A stretch of 63,160 nucleotides of DNA. Source: Thalassotalea sp. (GTDB lineage Bacteria > Pseudomonadota > Gammaproteobacteria > Enterobacterales > Alteromonadaceae). A program made the translations under genes and the position numbers. Positions 50,660 through 60,097 of this stretch are shown in pieces; positions within the stretch are counted from its first letter, which is position 1, and the number at the start of each line of letters is the position of its first letter. Below the pieces are notes generated by a model that saw nothing but the letters and a program-made list of their open reading frames with translations, searched no databases and had not been told where the DNA came from. The DNA lies in contig JAQWHD010000052.1 in NCBI GenBank assembly GCA_029237915.1, positions 1-63,160 on the forward strand, written 5' to 3'.

Positions 50660-51667
50660 TTAGCCTTTCACAACAGTTTGGTTGATCTGACCAAAAATAG
50701 ATACGCCTTGGTCGTCGAACATTTCCATTTCGATCGTATCACCGAAATCCATAAAGCGAGTGCTTGGTTTGCCATCATTAATGGTTTCAATCATACGTAC
50801 TTCAGCAATACAGCTATAACCAACGCCGCCATCATGCACGTGTTTACCTGGGCCATCGTTTAACTTGTTAGAAACCGTACCTGAACCAATAATTGTACCA
50901 GCACATAGTGGACGAGTTTTTGCCGCGTGTGCAATTAACTCACCAAAGTGGAAGGTCATATCAATACCAGCATTTGGCTTGCCAAATAACTCTTTGTTGT
51001 AACAAGATTGCAGTTCAAGCGATAACTTACCGTTATTCCATGCATCGCCAAGTTCGCTTGGTGTTACACAAACAGGGCTAAATGCACTTGATGGTTTTGA
51101 TTGGAAAAAGCCAAAACCTTTGGCTAATTCACCAGGAATTAGGCCACGTAATGACACGTCATTTACGATCATCACTAAACGTATGTAGTTAAGTGCGTCA
51201 TCAGCTGATACGCCCATAGGCGTGTCATCAACAATAATGGCAACTTCCGCTTCAAAATCGATACCAAAGCCTTCGCTTTGTGGCATCACAATAGCATCAC
51301 GTGGTGCTAAGAATGAATCTGAGCCACCTTGATACATTAGAGGATCAGTCCAAAACGTTGCTGGCATTTCAGCGTTACGCGCCTTACGTACCAACTCAAC
51401 ATGATTGACATAAGCACTGCCATCAGCCCATTGATAGGCGCGAGGAAGTGGTGATGCACAAGCAGTTTGGTCAAAGTCTTCACCGGCAAGTGTACCGGCT
51501 TCTAATTGCTCAAAACGTGCTTCAAGTTGTGGTGCAATGTTAGCCCAATTATCTAATGCATCTTGCATAGTTGCAGCAATATCGGCTGCACTTACCATCT
51601 TAGTTAATTCAGTATTAACAATAACTAGTGCGCCATCACGGCCTGACTTTAAACTTGCTAACTTCAT
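50660..51667 (-). CDS. Fumarylacetoacetate hydrolase family protein
   Basis: 335 residues, the bacterial FAH type that splits fumarylacetoacetate to fumarate and acetoacetate at the end of tyrosine breakdown. The motif FEAEVAIIVDDTPMGVSADD near residue 140 carries metal-binding acids, and GTIIGSGTVSNK near 265 is conserved. The ATG at 51667 has AGGAG eight bases upstream, inside a copy of the end of the VOC gene. Downstream of hppD and a VOC gene the role in tyrosine catabolism is likely, though homogentisate dioxygenase and maleylacetoacetate isomerase are not in the window. Confidence 0.85.
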   Translation of the reverse strand: MKLASLKSGRDGALVIVNTELTKMVSAADIAATMQDALDNWANIAPQLEARFEQLEAGTLAGEDFDQTACASPLPRAYQWADGSAYVNHVELVRKARNAEMPATFWTDPLMYQGGSDSFLAPRDAIVMPQSEGFGIDFEAEVAIIVDDTPMGVSADDALNYIRLVMIVNDVSLRGLIPGELAKGFGFFQSKPSSAFSPVCVTPSELGDAWNNGKLSLELQSCYNKELFGKPNAGIDMTFHFGELIAHAAKTRPLCAGTIIGSGTVSNKLNDGPGKHVHDGGVGYSCIAEVRMIETINDGKPSTRFMDFGDTIEMEMFDDQGVSIFGQINQTVVKG

Positions 51668-51671
51668 TCTT

Positions 51672-51755
51672 TTACTCCTGAAAATTCTTCGTCAAATATG
51701 TGTTAACCACTTCTACTACACAATTACGGGCTGACTTAAAACTTGCTAACTTCAT
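51672..51755 (-). pseudogene. Duplicated VOC/fah junction forming a 27-codon mini-ORF
   Basis: The ORF begins MKLASFKSARN and continues VVNTYLTK; the FAH-family protein begins MKLASLKSGRD and continues IVNTELTK, so residues 1-23 are a codon-aligned diverged copy of its N-terminus. Its ATG overlaps the VOC stop (ATGA) and its TAA is four bases before the fah ATG. The 3' part repeats the end of the VOC gene in another frame (DNA GAAGAATTTTC in both), supplying the AGGAG used by the downstream gene. Confidence 0.88.
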
Positions 51756-52300
51756 TTTGCTCCGCCAGAAAATTCTTCATCGTTATGTAACCATGCTGCA
51801 TGGTTAGGGGCTTTCTTGGTAATAGCCCACTCATCTAGCATTGCTGGTGCAACGCGTTTTAATTCTTCTAACATACCGGGTTTGTTGGTATTGGCAACCA
51901 ACTCTAAACGATGTCCGTTTGGATCAAAGAAGTAAATTGATTTAAAAATAGTATGATTAACCGGACCAATGACATCAATGCCTGCAGCTTGTAATTGCTC
52001 TTTCTTGGCAACTAGCTCATCCATCGACTCAACTTCAAAGGCAATGTGTTGTACCCACTCAGGCGTATTCACATCACGGCCCATTTTTGGCGAGTTAGGA
52101 ATTTCAAAAAAAGCCAATACATTGCCTTGTCCTGCATCTAAAAATACATGCATGTAAGGATCTGGGGCTTTTGTTGACGGTACTTCGTTTTCAGCAATTG
52201 CTAACAAAAACTCCATACCCACAACATCACGGTAAAACTCAACCGTTTGTTTCGCATCATTACAACGATATGCCACATGATGAATTCGTTTAATAGCCAT
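51752..52300 (-). CDS. VOC (glyoxalase/extradiol dioxygenase-like) protein
   Basis: 182 residues of the vicinal oxygen chelate fold. Likely metal ligands are the histidine in RIHHVAYRCND (residue 6 or 7), the histidine in QHIAFEVES near residue 91 and the glutamate in RLELVAN near 139. The phrase SIYFFDPNGHRLELVAN is typical of glyoxalase-like enzymes. The substrate is unknown; its place between hppD and the fah-like gene suggests a step or side reaction of aromatic amino acid breakdown. Confidence 0.82.
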   Translation of the reverse strand: MAIKRIHHVAYRCNDAKQTVEFYRDVVGMEFLLAIAENEVPSTKAPDPYMHVFLDAGQGNVLAFFEIPNSPKMGRDVNTPEWVQHIAFEVESMDELVAKKEQLQAAGIDVIGPVNHTIFKSIYFFDPNGHRLELVANTNKPGMLEELKRVAPAMLDEWAITKKAPNHAAWLHNDEEFSGGAK

Positions 52301-52325
52301 AATCTATTACTCCTTTACCAACAGT

Positions 52326-53402
52326 TTACGCTTTTTCGCCAATAACGCCACGCTCTAATTGATCACGTTCAATTGATTCAAATAACGCTTTAAAGTTACC
52401 TTCACCAAAACCGTCATCTTCTTTACGTTGAATAAACTCAAAGAAAACAGGGCCTAATAGTGCATCAGAGAAAATTTGTAATAATAAACGTGGTTGGCCA
52501 CCATCAGTAGTACCATCCATTAAGATACCACGCGACTGTAACTCTTCTACGTTTTCGCCATGACCTGGTAAACGCTCTTCTAACATATCAAAGTAAGTTG
52601 CAGGAGGAGCAGTCATAAATTTCAAACCATTGGCTTTTAATCTGTCCCAACAAGCAACAATATCATCACATGCAAACGCAATGTGTTGGATACCTTCACC
52701 GTTGTATTTCATTAAAAATTCTTCAATTTGACCACCGCTACCCGCTTCTTCATTTAATGGAATACGAATTTTTCCATCAGGTGCAGTCATCGCTTTTGAC
52801 AATAAACCTGTGTACTCACCTTTAATATCGAAGTAACGAATTTCACGAAAGTTAAATAAATCTTCGTAAAAACCAGCCCAGTAATCCATACGGCCACGGT
52901 ACACATTATGCGTAAGGTGATCTAAGGTATGGAAACCACAACCTTCAGGATGAATATCCACGCCTTCAATCCAGTTGAAGTCGATGTCGTAAATTGTTTT
53001 GCCTTCAGCATAACGGTCAATAAGGTATAGTGTTGCGCCGCCAATACCTTTAATTGCAGGTAAACGTAGCTCCATAGGACCCGTTGCAATTTCTACCGGC
53101 TGTGCGCCCTTCTCTAGAACACTGGTGTAAGCATGCTGTGCGTCTTTAACACGAAAAGCCATACCACAAGCAGAAGGACCATGTTCTTGCGCGTAGTAAT
53201 CTGCGTGACTGCCTTTGGTGTAGTTAGTGATAAAGTTAATATCACCTTGGCGCCATAACTCAACAGCTTTTGATTTATGTTTCGCAACTAAGGTAAACCC
53301 CATAGTCTCGAACATTGGCTCTAAAATGCCTTTTTCTGGTGCAGTAAATTCTACGAACTCAAAACCATCAAGTCCCATTGGGTTTTCAAATAAATCAGCC
53401 AT
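52326..53402 (-). CDS. hppD: 4-hydroxyphenylpyruvate dioxygenase
   Basis: Converts 4-hydroxyphenylpyruvate to homogentisate with a non-haem iron. Two VOC-type halves are visible; the iron ligands fit [11 protein letters not shown] near residue 160, [10 protein letters not shown] near 240 and the glutamate of [20 protein letters not shown] near 320. The ATG at 53402 has AGGAG six bases upstream and gives 358 residues; a longer frame lacks this site. First gene of hppD-VOC-fah. The 420 bases upstream contain no gene and no operator I can name. Confidence 0.94.
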   Translation of the reverse strand: MADLFENPMGLDGFEFVEFTAPEKGILEPMFETMGFTLVAKHKSKAVELWRQGDINFITNYTKGSHADYYAQEHGPSACGMAFRVKDAQHAYTSVLEKGAQPVEIATGPMELRLPAIKGIGGATLYLIDRYAEGKTIYDIDFNWIEGVDIHPEGCGFHTLDHLTHNVYRGRMDYWAGFYEDLFNFREIRYFDIKGEYTGLLSKAMTAPDGKIRIPLNEEAGSGGQIEEFLMKYNGEGIQHIAFACDDIVACWDRLKANGLKFMTAPPATYFDMLEERLPGHGENVEELQSRGILMDGTTDGGQPRLLLQIFSDALLGPVFFEFIQRKEDDGFGEGNFKALFESIERDQLERGVIGEKA

Positions 53403-53822
53403 TTTCATCTCCTGAAAAGAATTGCTTCTAAAAGTGAGCAATTTGTATCGATATAATATGGGGCTGACATTAATGATATTGCGGATTAAATACAATTTTT
53501 GCGGATAAATAACGAATTAAGAAAGGCTTGCTAGTGACTTTAAGTTTGGCATTAAATGTTTACAGTAACAGATCCAACTGCTCTAACCTGTAGTCACCAG
53601 ATAAAGCAAAGGTTGATGTAGTTGGAGATCAGCCATTAATAACAAGTTAGCTGCAATAATTCCATTGCAGATTAAGCGCTACACAGCTGTACAGAAGTGT
53701 TTACATAAGTAAAACATAGTAAAAAACAACAACTCAAAAAATAACCGATTAGTTTTTCGCTCACGCAAGCGCAAAGGGCAAAGGGCAAAGCGTAAAGGTC
53801 TGTGTGAACAAAACAGATTAAA

Positions 53823-55439
53823 TTAATTAACCAAAACTATTTTATATTCTTTATTGTCTTTACTCTGCCAAGCAATGTTATCTGTTTTAAATGGCATTAC
53901 TGGGCCACCGCTAGCATCGTACAAATTTAACTTACCAGGATTATCAGCCCAGCCATAACGCACGTACTTAGGTGCGGCGACTTGAGAGCTAGTTAACAGC
54001 AGTTGATTATTTTCAAGCTTAGCATCTGCCCAATAAAACTTTAAATCACTGCCGGCAACAGCAAAACCTAGCACCGGTTCATTAACCTTAACCAATTCAA
54101 TTGAATGGCTTGATTTTTTCTTCGCTACTATCAAAGAGCTACTTACCCTTTTGAACGAAACTAAAACCTTATTATCATCAATTTTTAAATGACTAAATTC
54201 GGGGCTGCTATATTGAATGTCTTGCTCATACACTTTTGCCAGTGCGAGTTTAGCTAAACGCTTACCCGGTAGTTGTTTATTGGTAGGATGAATATTACCC
54301 TTTTTTTGCGTATCCAAAATATTGACGACATAAACTTGCTCATCAGCTTTAGCCACATTAATTTGCGCTTGTCGTAACTCGGCAATTAAGCTCTCACCAG
54401 GTTTGGCTTGTTGTTTTTTCAGCTCAGGTAACATCACTTGTAAAAAAGGTAATTTAGGATCATTAAACAGCTCTCGCCACAGCCCTATCATTTCAGGTAG
54501 CAAGGTTTAATATTGTAAGCCACGCTCCATATTTGCTTCACCTTGCGCCCAAATAACACCTTTTAATGATAGGCCTTTAATTGGCATGATCATGCCGTTG
54601 AACGCGCCTGCTGGATATAAACGGCTTTCGCTTATGTGCATTACTTGGCTAGGTAGTTGTTGCTTTTTCTTACTAACTTTTACACCTTTGGCCAGTAACA
54701 CCTTAATTTTTCGTTTATGCCTAGCTTGGGTTTTAGTTAAATAGTTTGCTTGCTGCGTTGACCAATTTTTCTCAGCGTTTAGCCAGTTTTGCACCGTTTC
54801 AGCAAAAGACGCTTGTTGTAAATACTGGTTAGTTACCCAAGAAGAGACACCTGTACTGCCAACTGAAGCGGAAACCACACCAATTGGCACTTGCAGCTCA
54901 GCTTGAATATCTTGTGCAAAAATTGCCGCAATGGCGCTGAAGTTTTTAATATTAGCACTGCTCGACTCTTGCCACTTAGTGTTAAGCGTTGTTTTGGGTT
55001 GCTTAGCGATAGTTTGTGGGATATTAAACACACGTATTAAGCTGTTATTGGCTTTTTCACTAAGTGCATTAAAGTCATCGACTTTGCCTAATGTCCACTT
55101 CATATTTGACTGACCACCAGCAAGCCACACATCACCAATCAATAGATTATCTAGCGTAACGGTATTGCTAGCAGTAACGATAAGTTTAAAAGCTTGTGTT
55201 CTCGCGCTTTTAGCAGCAAAGCTTACTTGCCAATAGCCACTACTATTTGCCTTAGTATCAGCGCTCTCACCTAAAAGTTGTACCGATACGCTCTCACCTG
55301 GCGCCGCACTGCCCCATACGTTTATTGGTTTATCACGTTGAAGTACCATATTATCGGAAAAAATAGCCGCTAGTTGTACTGCCGCGTTAGCTTGTAAACA
55401 ACTAAGGGCTAAAACAGTCGAGAGTAATATTTTGATCAT
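53823..55439 (-). pseudogene. Sialate O-acetylesterase-like gene interrupted by an in-frame TAA
   Basis: The upstream part (to 54507) has a signal peptide (MIKILLSTVLALSCLQANA), FSDNMVLQRDKPINVWGSA, the serine motif WLAGGQSNMKW near residue 107 and GVIWAQGEANMERGLQY, then TAA. The next codons, ACC TTG CTA CCT, continue in the same frame as TLLPEMIGLWRELFNDPKLPFLQVML, the expected family continuation. One base change (for example CAA to TAA) explains the break. The downstream part could restart at the TTG of 54503, but a split enzyme is unlikely. The gene would encode a 538-residue periplasmic carbohydrate esterase. Its 5' side carries an AACAAT repeat. Confidence 0.85.
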
Positions 55440-55453
55440 TTGGATATCTTAGT

Positions 55454-55477
55454 ATTGTTATTGTTATTGTTATTGTT
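55454..55477. repeat. Four tandem ATTGTT hexamers
   Basis: A perfect hexanucleotide repeat 15 bases upstream of the esterase start. It would lie in the 5' leader of that mRNA; changes in copy number would alter leader length but not a frame. Confidence 0.85.
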
Positions 55478-55623
55478 ATGGCTTAAACCATAATTTCGCG
55501 AGCAATTAGAGCCGCAGCGGCATTTATACGTGATAACTGGGGATGCTTACCATAAGCGTGCTTTTATATATAATATCTCAGGCAGAGCCTATGTCAACCA
55601 TTTGTATCGGGAGATAAAAAGGC

Positions 55624-55654
55624 AAAAAAAAGCACGCTAACAGAATTAGCGCGC
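55624..55654 (-). terminator. Terminator after ybaB
   Basis: On the minus strand GCGCGCTAA-TTCTG-TTAGCGTGC (one mismatched pair) followed by eight T, 29 bases past the ybaB stop. Confidence 0.85.
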
Positions 55655-55682
55655 TATCTTTATATGGTGAAGCGATAAAAGC

Positions 55683-56009
55683 CTAGAAAGGCATCTTCAT
55701 CCCTGGAGGCATTTGCATGCCGCCAGTTACGCCGCTCATTCTTTCTTTGCTTTCTTCTTCAACACGGCGTACTGCATCGTTAAATGCTGCAGCAACAAGA
55801 TCTTCGATCATGTCTTTGTCGTCTTCCATTAAGCTGTCGTCAATTTCTACTTTACGTACGTTATGATTACCAAGCATAGTTACTTTAACCATACCTGCAC
55901 CAGCTTCACCAGTAACTTCCATTGCAGCGATCTCTTCTTGAGCCTTCGCCATTTTTGCTTGCATTTGTTGGGCCTGTTTCATCAGGTTACCCATGCCGCC
56001 TTTGATCAT
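55683..56009 (-). CDS. ybaB: YbaB/EbfC nucleoid-associated protein
   Basis: 108 residues: [20 protein letters not shown] opens a helical dimerisation region and [24 protein letters not shown] follows. It binds DNA as a dimer (family knowledge). The ATG at 56009 has GGAG eight bases upstream and gives the E. coli length (109); the frame extends 19 codons more without family support. It follows dnaX, as in E. coli. Confidence 0.95.
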   Translation of the reverse strand: MIKGGMGNLMKQAQQMQAKMAKAQEEIAAMEVTGEAGAGMVKVTMLGNHNVRKVEIDDSLMEDDKDMIEDLVAAAFNDAVRRVEEESKERMSGVTGGMQMPPGMKMPF

Positions 56010-56135
56010 AATATTATCTCCAAAATCTGTTGCGCCAACCTTAGAGGCAAACGCGGAAAAATTCAAGTGTATTGTACAATAATACCCTCGATATGCTTAC
56101 TATTATAACAAGTTCATAAATTAATTAACTTGCTA

Positions 56136-58685
56136 TTACAATGCCTCTATTGAGTTCTCTTCAACGAAAGCATCAAATTCTGTTTGTAAATGTTGAATAA
56201 ACTTATCATTAGCAATAATCGCTTTGGCGTAGGCTAAACGTTTATCGTTAATAACCGATTGTATATAAAATGGTGTAGCGCCAGCATCCGAAACTAAGTT
56301 GATTAATACTTCTGCGGTTGTGTTTTTCAATAATGAATAACACTGGCTAATTTGCTCAACTGCCGCTTGCGAATTGATGTGGTTAAAGTTTTGATCTAAG
56401 TTAATCACCAAATGCGAATCGCTAGTTGATGCATCAATTGTGGCATTAAGCGTTAATTGACGTACTCGCCCGCCTAAGCCCATGGCATCTATCATATTAG
56501 TCCACAAATCAATTTGATTAGCGTTTTTGATGATCGCTGGGTCAATACTTTCTGGATTAAAGCTATTCGCTTGTAGATGTGAGACATCCGGTAGCAGTTC
56601 GTTTTCAGGCAAACCAGTATCCGCTTCTGCTGCATCCATATCCTGTTGTAAAGTATTGGCTTTATCGGCTAGTTGCCTAGCCGGTAAATCCGCTTCAATT
56701 TCTGCGCTCACCGCTACATTAGATAAAACTTGCGCCACATTAATAGAACCACTTGTAGCGGACACATTTACTTGTTCAGCTTGCACAGGAGCTTGTGGCT
56801 CTGGTGCTTTGTGTTCTGTTGCTGGTGCTTGAGCTTTTGGTTCATGCTGCGCTTGTTTTAACGCAACCTTACTTACTGGCTTTTTTGCACTACCCTCCGA
56901 GAGTTTTTTACGACTCCTCAGCTGGTTACGAATGGCGAGCATTTTTTCAAGTTCTGAGGTTGGCTGTGCATTAACATCAGTAACTGGCGTACTTTCTGCA
57001 GGTGCAGGCTGTTGAGTTGGTTGTTGAGTTGTCTGTTGAGTTATATGAGGATCTTGCTCTACAACAGTTGCAACGGTGTCCTCAGTAATACTAGCTGCGG
57101 CTGGTGCTTCTACTGGTATTTGTACAGGCTCTGTTAAAGGTTGCTCTAAAGGCTGCGCTGCTTGCTCAGAAAACAAATCAGGCTCTGGCGCTACATTAGT
57201 TTCAACTGCATTAAGTTGTTGTTCAGCAATAGTTTCAAGTTGCTGTTGCTCGGCATCTAAACTTTGTGGTGTAACGTCTTTGTTTCTATCAATAGTTAAA
57301 ACGTCAGGAGCAATTTCGTTAGCAACGACAGGTTCAATTTCTTGTTCAATTTCCTGTTCAATTTCTTGTTCAATGTTTTGCCCAGCATTTGCGTCTTGCT
57401 CTGCTATAACCGCTTCGCTAGGCTCACTTGCTATTTCTGTAGCTGGCGCTTCTATCGGTTTAGCTTCAGCTTTAGTTACTGGAACTGCAGGCTCTGCCGC
57501 CTTTGCTGCGGTTTGTGCTAATTCAACATCATCAAATTGAGTACTATCAGAGTGAGTGACTTGTGCTTGGTTTTCGCTGCTCGATACTGTGTTTGCAAGC
57601 TGCGCAGGTTTAAACGCTAACATGCGTAAAATAACCATATCAAAGCCCGCTTGCTCGTCAAAACTATAAGCTAAGTCTTTACGGCCATTAAGCACGATTT
57701 GATAATACAACTGTATATCTTCTGGCGACATAGCACTGGCAAACTTAGTTAATAAAGTTGCTCGCTGTTGGTCAACATCCACTGAATTAGGCACTAACTG
57801 CCATAATGCTACTTGATGTAACAGCTGTAATAATTCGGCTAATAAGCGGTGATAACTTGGTGCGTAACTGGCAATGTTTTTGCTTAACTCAAGTAATGCT
57901 TTAGCATCATGTTGGATCAAGGCAATTAGGATTTTAAACACCCAATTTTGATCCACACCGCCAAGCATTTGCTGTAAGTTAGCCAATTCAATATGGCCTT
58001 GTCCTTGCGCGATGGCTTGGTCGGTTAAACTTAATGAGTCGCGCATACTGCCACGGGCAGCTTTTGCTAATAGCGCTAATGCCCCATCTTCATAGGTCAC
58101 TTCTTCAGCGGCTAAAATTTCAGTAAGTTTTTGTTCTATTTGAGTCGGCGTTAACGCCTTCAAGTGAAACTGTAAACAACGTGATAGCACAGTCACAGGT
58201 AACTTTTGTGGATCTGTGGTAGCTAAAATAAACTTAACATGTGGTGGTGGCTCTTCTAGAGTTTTTAATAAAGCATTAAAACTACTTTTCGAGAGCATGT
58301 GCACTTCATCAATAAGGTAAACCTTATAGCGTCCACGCGACGGTGCATATTGCACGTTGTCTAAAATCTCGCGAGTATCATCAACTTTTGTTCGAGACGC
58401 GGCATCAATTTCTAATAAATCAACAAAACGTCCGGCATCGACATCTTCACAAACGTCACATTTTCCACAAGGGTTTGAACTTATACCCTCGGCGCAGTTC
58501 AAGCTTTTTGCAAAAATACGGGCAATGGTGGTTTTACCTACACCGCGAGTGCCGGTAAATAAATAAGCATGATGTAAACGCTCTTGCATAAGTGCATTTA
58601 CTAAAACGGTAACAACGTGCTCTTGTCCCATTAACTGTGAAAAATCTTTTGGCCGCCATTTACGAGCCAGAACTTGATAACTCAT
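56136..58685 (-). CDS. dnaX: DNA polymerase III subunits tau and gamma DnaX
   Basis: Clamp-loader ATPase. The 849 residues have Walker A GTRGVGKTT at 45-53, a zinc site around CAEGISSNPCGKCDVC, YLIDEVHMLSKSSFNALLKT near 120 and the SRC motif. Domain III ends near residue 365. Residues about 370-690 form an unusually long, acidic and glutamine-rich linker (runs of EQEI), then the tau-specific C-terminal domain follows. E. coli tau is 643 residues. A programmed -1 frameshift site that would produce gamma lies at 56880-56886. Confidence 0.96.
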   Translation of the reverse strand: MSYQVLARKWRPKDFSQLMGQEHVVTVLVNALMQERLHHAYLFTGTRGVGKTTIARIFAKSLNCAEGISSNPCGKCDVCEDVDAGRFVDLLEIDAASRTKVDDTREILDNVQYAPSRGRYKVYLIDEVHMLSKSSFNALLKTLEEPPPHVKFILATTDPQKLPVTVLSRCLQFHLKALTPTQIEQKLTEILAAEEVTYEDGALALLAKAARGSMRDSLSLTDQAIAQGQGHIELANLQQMLGGVDQNWVFKILIALIQHDAKALLELSKNIASYAPSYHRLLAELLQLLHQVALWQLVPNSVDVDQQRATLLTKFASAMSPEDIQLYYQIVLNGRKDLAYSFDEQAGFDMVILRMLAFKPAQLANTVSSSENQAQVTHSDSTQFDDVELAQTAAKAAEPAVPVTKAEAKPIEAPATEIASEPSEAVIAEQDANAGQNIEQEIEQEIEQEIEPVVANEIAPDVLTIDRNKDVTPQSLDAEQQQLETIAEQQLNAVETNVAPEPDLFSEQAAQPLEQPLTEPVQIPVEAPAAASITEDTVATVVEQDPHITQQTTQQPTQQPAPAESTPVTDVNAQPTSELEKMLAIRNQLRSRKKLSEGSAKKPVSKVALKQAQHEPKAQAPATEHKAPEPQAPVQAEQVNVSATSGSINVAQVLSNVAVSAEIEADLPARQLADKANTLQQDMDAAEADTGLPENELLPDVSHLQANSFNPESIDPAIIKNANQIDLWTNMIDAMGLGGRVRQLTLNATIDASTSDSHLVINLDQNFNHINSQAAVEQISQCYSLLKNTTAEVLINLVSDAGATPFYIQSVINDKRLAYAKAIIANDKFIQHLQTEFDAFVEENSIEAL
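56866..56900 (-). promoter_or_regulatory. Programmed -1 frameshift signal in dnaX
   Basis: On the minus strand codons GCA AAA AAG give the slippery heptamer A-AAA-AAG (56886-56880), the same as in E. coli dnaX. A Shine-Dalgarno-like GGAGGG ends six bases upstream. After a -1 slip the frame reads GCC AGT AAG TAA, ending translation three codons later. About 12 bases downstream of the heptamer, GTTGCG and CGCAGC can form a 6-bp stem. The protein context RNQLRSRKKLSEGSAKK resembles the E. coli site. Predicted gamma: about 605 residues. Confidence 0.82.
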
Positions 58686-58752
58686 ATGTTATTCATTCAC
58701 CTGAGGTTAAATTTATTATTATTGCTTTTAACTATTTGTATTGAACACATTC

Positions 58753-58785
58753 TAGCTTGTAGCTTGTAGCTTGTAGCTTGTAGCT
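58753..58785. repeat. Tandem heptamer TAGCTTG, 4.7 copies
   Basis: A perfect simple repeat in the spacer between apt and dnaX, 12 bases beyond the apt stop on the minus strand. Confidence 0.9.
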
Positions 58786-58796
58786 CAAATTATATC

Positions 58797-59348
58797 TTAG
58801 TCACCTTCATACTCTAGCATTGAATACACATCAATACCTAAAGCTTCAAGACGTTTATGACCATTTAGATCAGGCAAGCCAATCACAAAGGCTGCAGAGT
58901 TAACCGTAGCACCAACACTTCTAATTAATTGCGTAGTCGCATCAATTGTACCGCCAGTTGCTAATAAATCATCAACCATTAAAACTATGTCGTCTTTGGC
59001 AAGTGCATCTTGGTGGATCTCTAGCGTATCGGTACCATATTCTAAATCATAAGTTTGCGATAGAGTCGCTCTTGGCAATTTACCAGGTTTACGCACTGGT
59101 ACAAAGCCTACGCCTAACGCTAAAGCCAAAGGGGCACCAAAAATAAAACCACGCGCCTCAGTACCAACAATTTTAGTAATACCTTGGCCTGCGAAACGTT
59201 GCTTTAAGTGCTCAATACAAAAAGAAAATGCCTTTGGGTCTTCCAAAATACCGCTGATATCGCGAAACATAATGCCGTCGATTGGGTAGTTTGGCACATC
59301 GTAAATAACACTTTTTAGGTAAGAAATATCGTTTTCAGTCATCATCAT
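58797..59348 (-). CDS. apt: Adenine phosphoribosyltransferase
   Basis: Salvages adenine with PRPP to AMP. The 183 residues contain [18 protein letters not shown] near residue 21, [19 protein letters not shown] near 62 and the PRPP loop [17 protein letters not shown] near 125. Length as E. coli (183). The start is one of three consecutive ATG codons; the first is taken. apt-dnaX-ybaB is the conserved order. Confidence 0.95.
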   Translation of the reverse strand: MMMTENDISYLKSVIYDVPNYPIDGIMFRDISGILEDPKAFSFCIEHLKQRFAGQGITKIVGTEARGFIFGAPLALALGVGFVPVRKPGKLPRATLSQTYDLEYGTDTLEIHQDALAKDDIVLMVDDLLATGGTIDATTQLIRSVGATVNSAAFVIGLPDLNGHKRLEALGIDVYSMLEYEGD

Positions 59349-59540
59349 AAATATACAAATTAATTTGTTACAGGATAATAGAATTTACTGAAATTTTATA
59401 GTCACAAATTGCAACTAATCGTGGATAGTGAAATTTATTTAGTACATAGAGTAAGTACGCGGGGATAAAACAAGGGATGAAACAAGGGATTAAAATGAAT
59501 AAACAAATAGATACTCTGCACAAGAGTGTGTTTGTTTAAA

Positions 59541-59569
59541 TAATATAAAACCATAACGGTTTTATATTA
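59541..59569 (-). terminator. Possible terminator after the receiver-domain gene
   Basis: AATATAAAACC and GGTTTTATATT form a perfect 11-bp stem with a five-base loop and a T-rich tail on the minus strand. The rest of 59349-59668 holds three copies of TTAGTGAACTTAAA-like sequence (59615-59667) and a doubled ACAAGGGAT word; no gene is seen. Confidence 0.55.
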
Positions 59570-59668
59570 TTTAATAAGCTTAACTAGTGCGTTGAATACT
59601 AATCAGATGCTAGTTCACTAAATTAATTAGTGAACTTAAATTAGTGAACTTAAATTAGTGAACTTTTA

Positions 59669-60052
59669 TTAACAAGCTACTGCTGTTTGCTCTAATAACT
59701 CGGCAACGTTATTAAGTAAATCATCACTAGAAAGCGGCTTACTCAAAACCATATCAGCAATACACATTTCTGGTAATTGTTCGACAATACCTAGCTCTTG
59801 CGTACTTAAAAATATTACTGCGGTTGGTGCGCGTTCGCCCATAGCATGTAAATTTTTTAATAATTGTGGTCCATTCATTAACGGCATTAAATGATCAACG
59901 ATGCATAAATCAAACTTTTGAGTTTGGACTTTAGCAAAGCCATCTAAACCATTAACTGCTGTTGTAACCTGATAACCTTGTGCGCTTAAAGCGTCGCGAA
60001 ATTGTGCTAATGCAGCACCATTATCTTCGACTAGCAATACACGTTCAGACAT
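59669..60052 (-). CDS. Stand-alone response regulator receiver protein
   Basis: 127 residues forming one CheY-like receiver domain: acidic pocket LLVEDNGAA, phosphoryl aspartate in LCIVDHLMPLMNG near residue 53, threonine/serine IFLSTQE near 83 and lysine LSKPLSS near 105. There is no output domain, so it must act through partners. No kinase is in the window. A small membrane protein gene lies just upstream on the same strand. Confidence 0.88.
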   Translation of the reverse strand: MSERVLLVEDNGAALAQFRDALSAQGYQVTTAVNGLDGFAKVQTQKFDLCIVDHLMPLMNGPQLLKNLHAMGERAPTAVIFLSTQELGIVEQLPEMCIADMVLSKPLSSDDLLNNVAELLEQTAVAC

Positions 60053-60097
60053 AAAATTTCCTTATCTTAAACAGCGAAAAAATCTTAAAGATCAATA

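Noticed and set aside
53496-53822. TyrR-type operator upstream of hppD (TGTTTAC...GTAAAACA near 53698)
   Set aside because: The half sites are not a proper inverted repeat with the expected spacing, and the site is about 300 bases upstream.
53823-54503. Independent gene for the downstream half of the sialate esterase
   Set aside because: It is in frame with the upstream half, begins mid-domain at a TTG without a ribosome-binding site, and lacks the catalytic serine.
57076-57540. Plus-strand ORF rich in S, C and A inside dnaX
   Set aside because: Antisense of the low-complexity DnaX linker; no start signal or family match.
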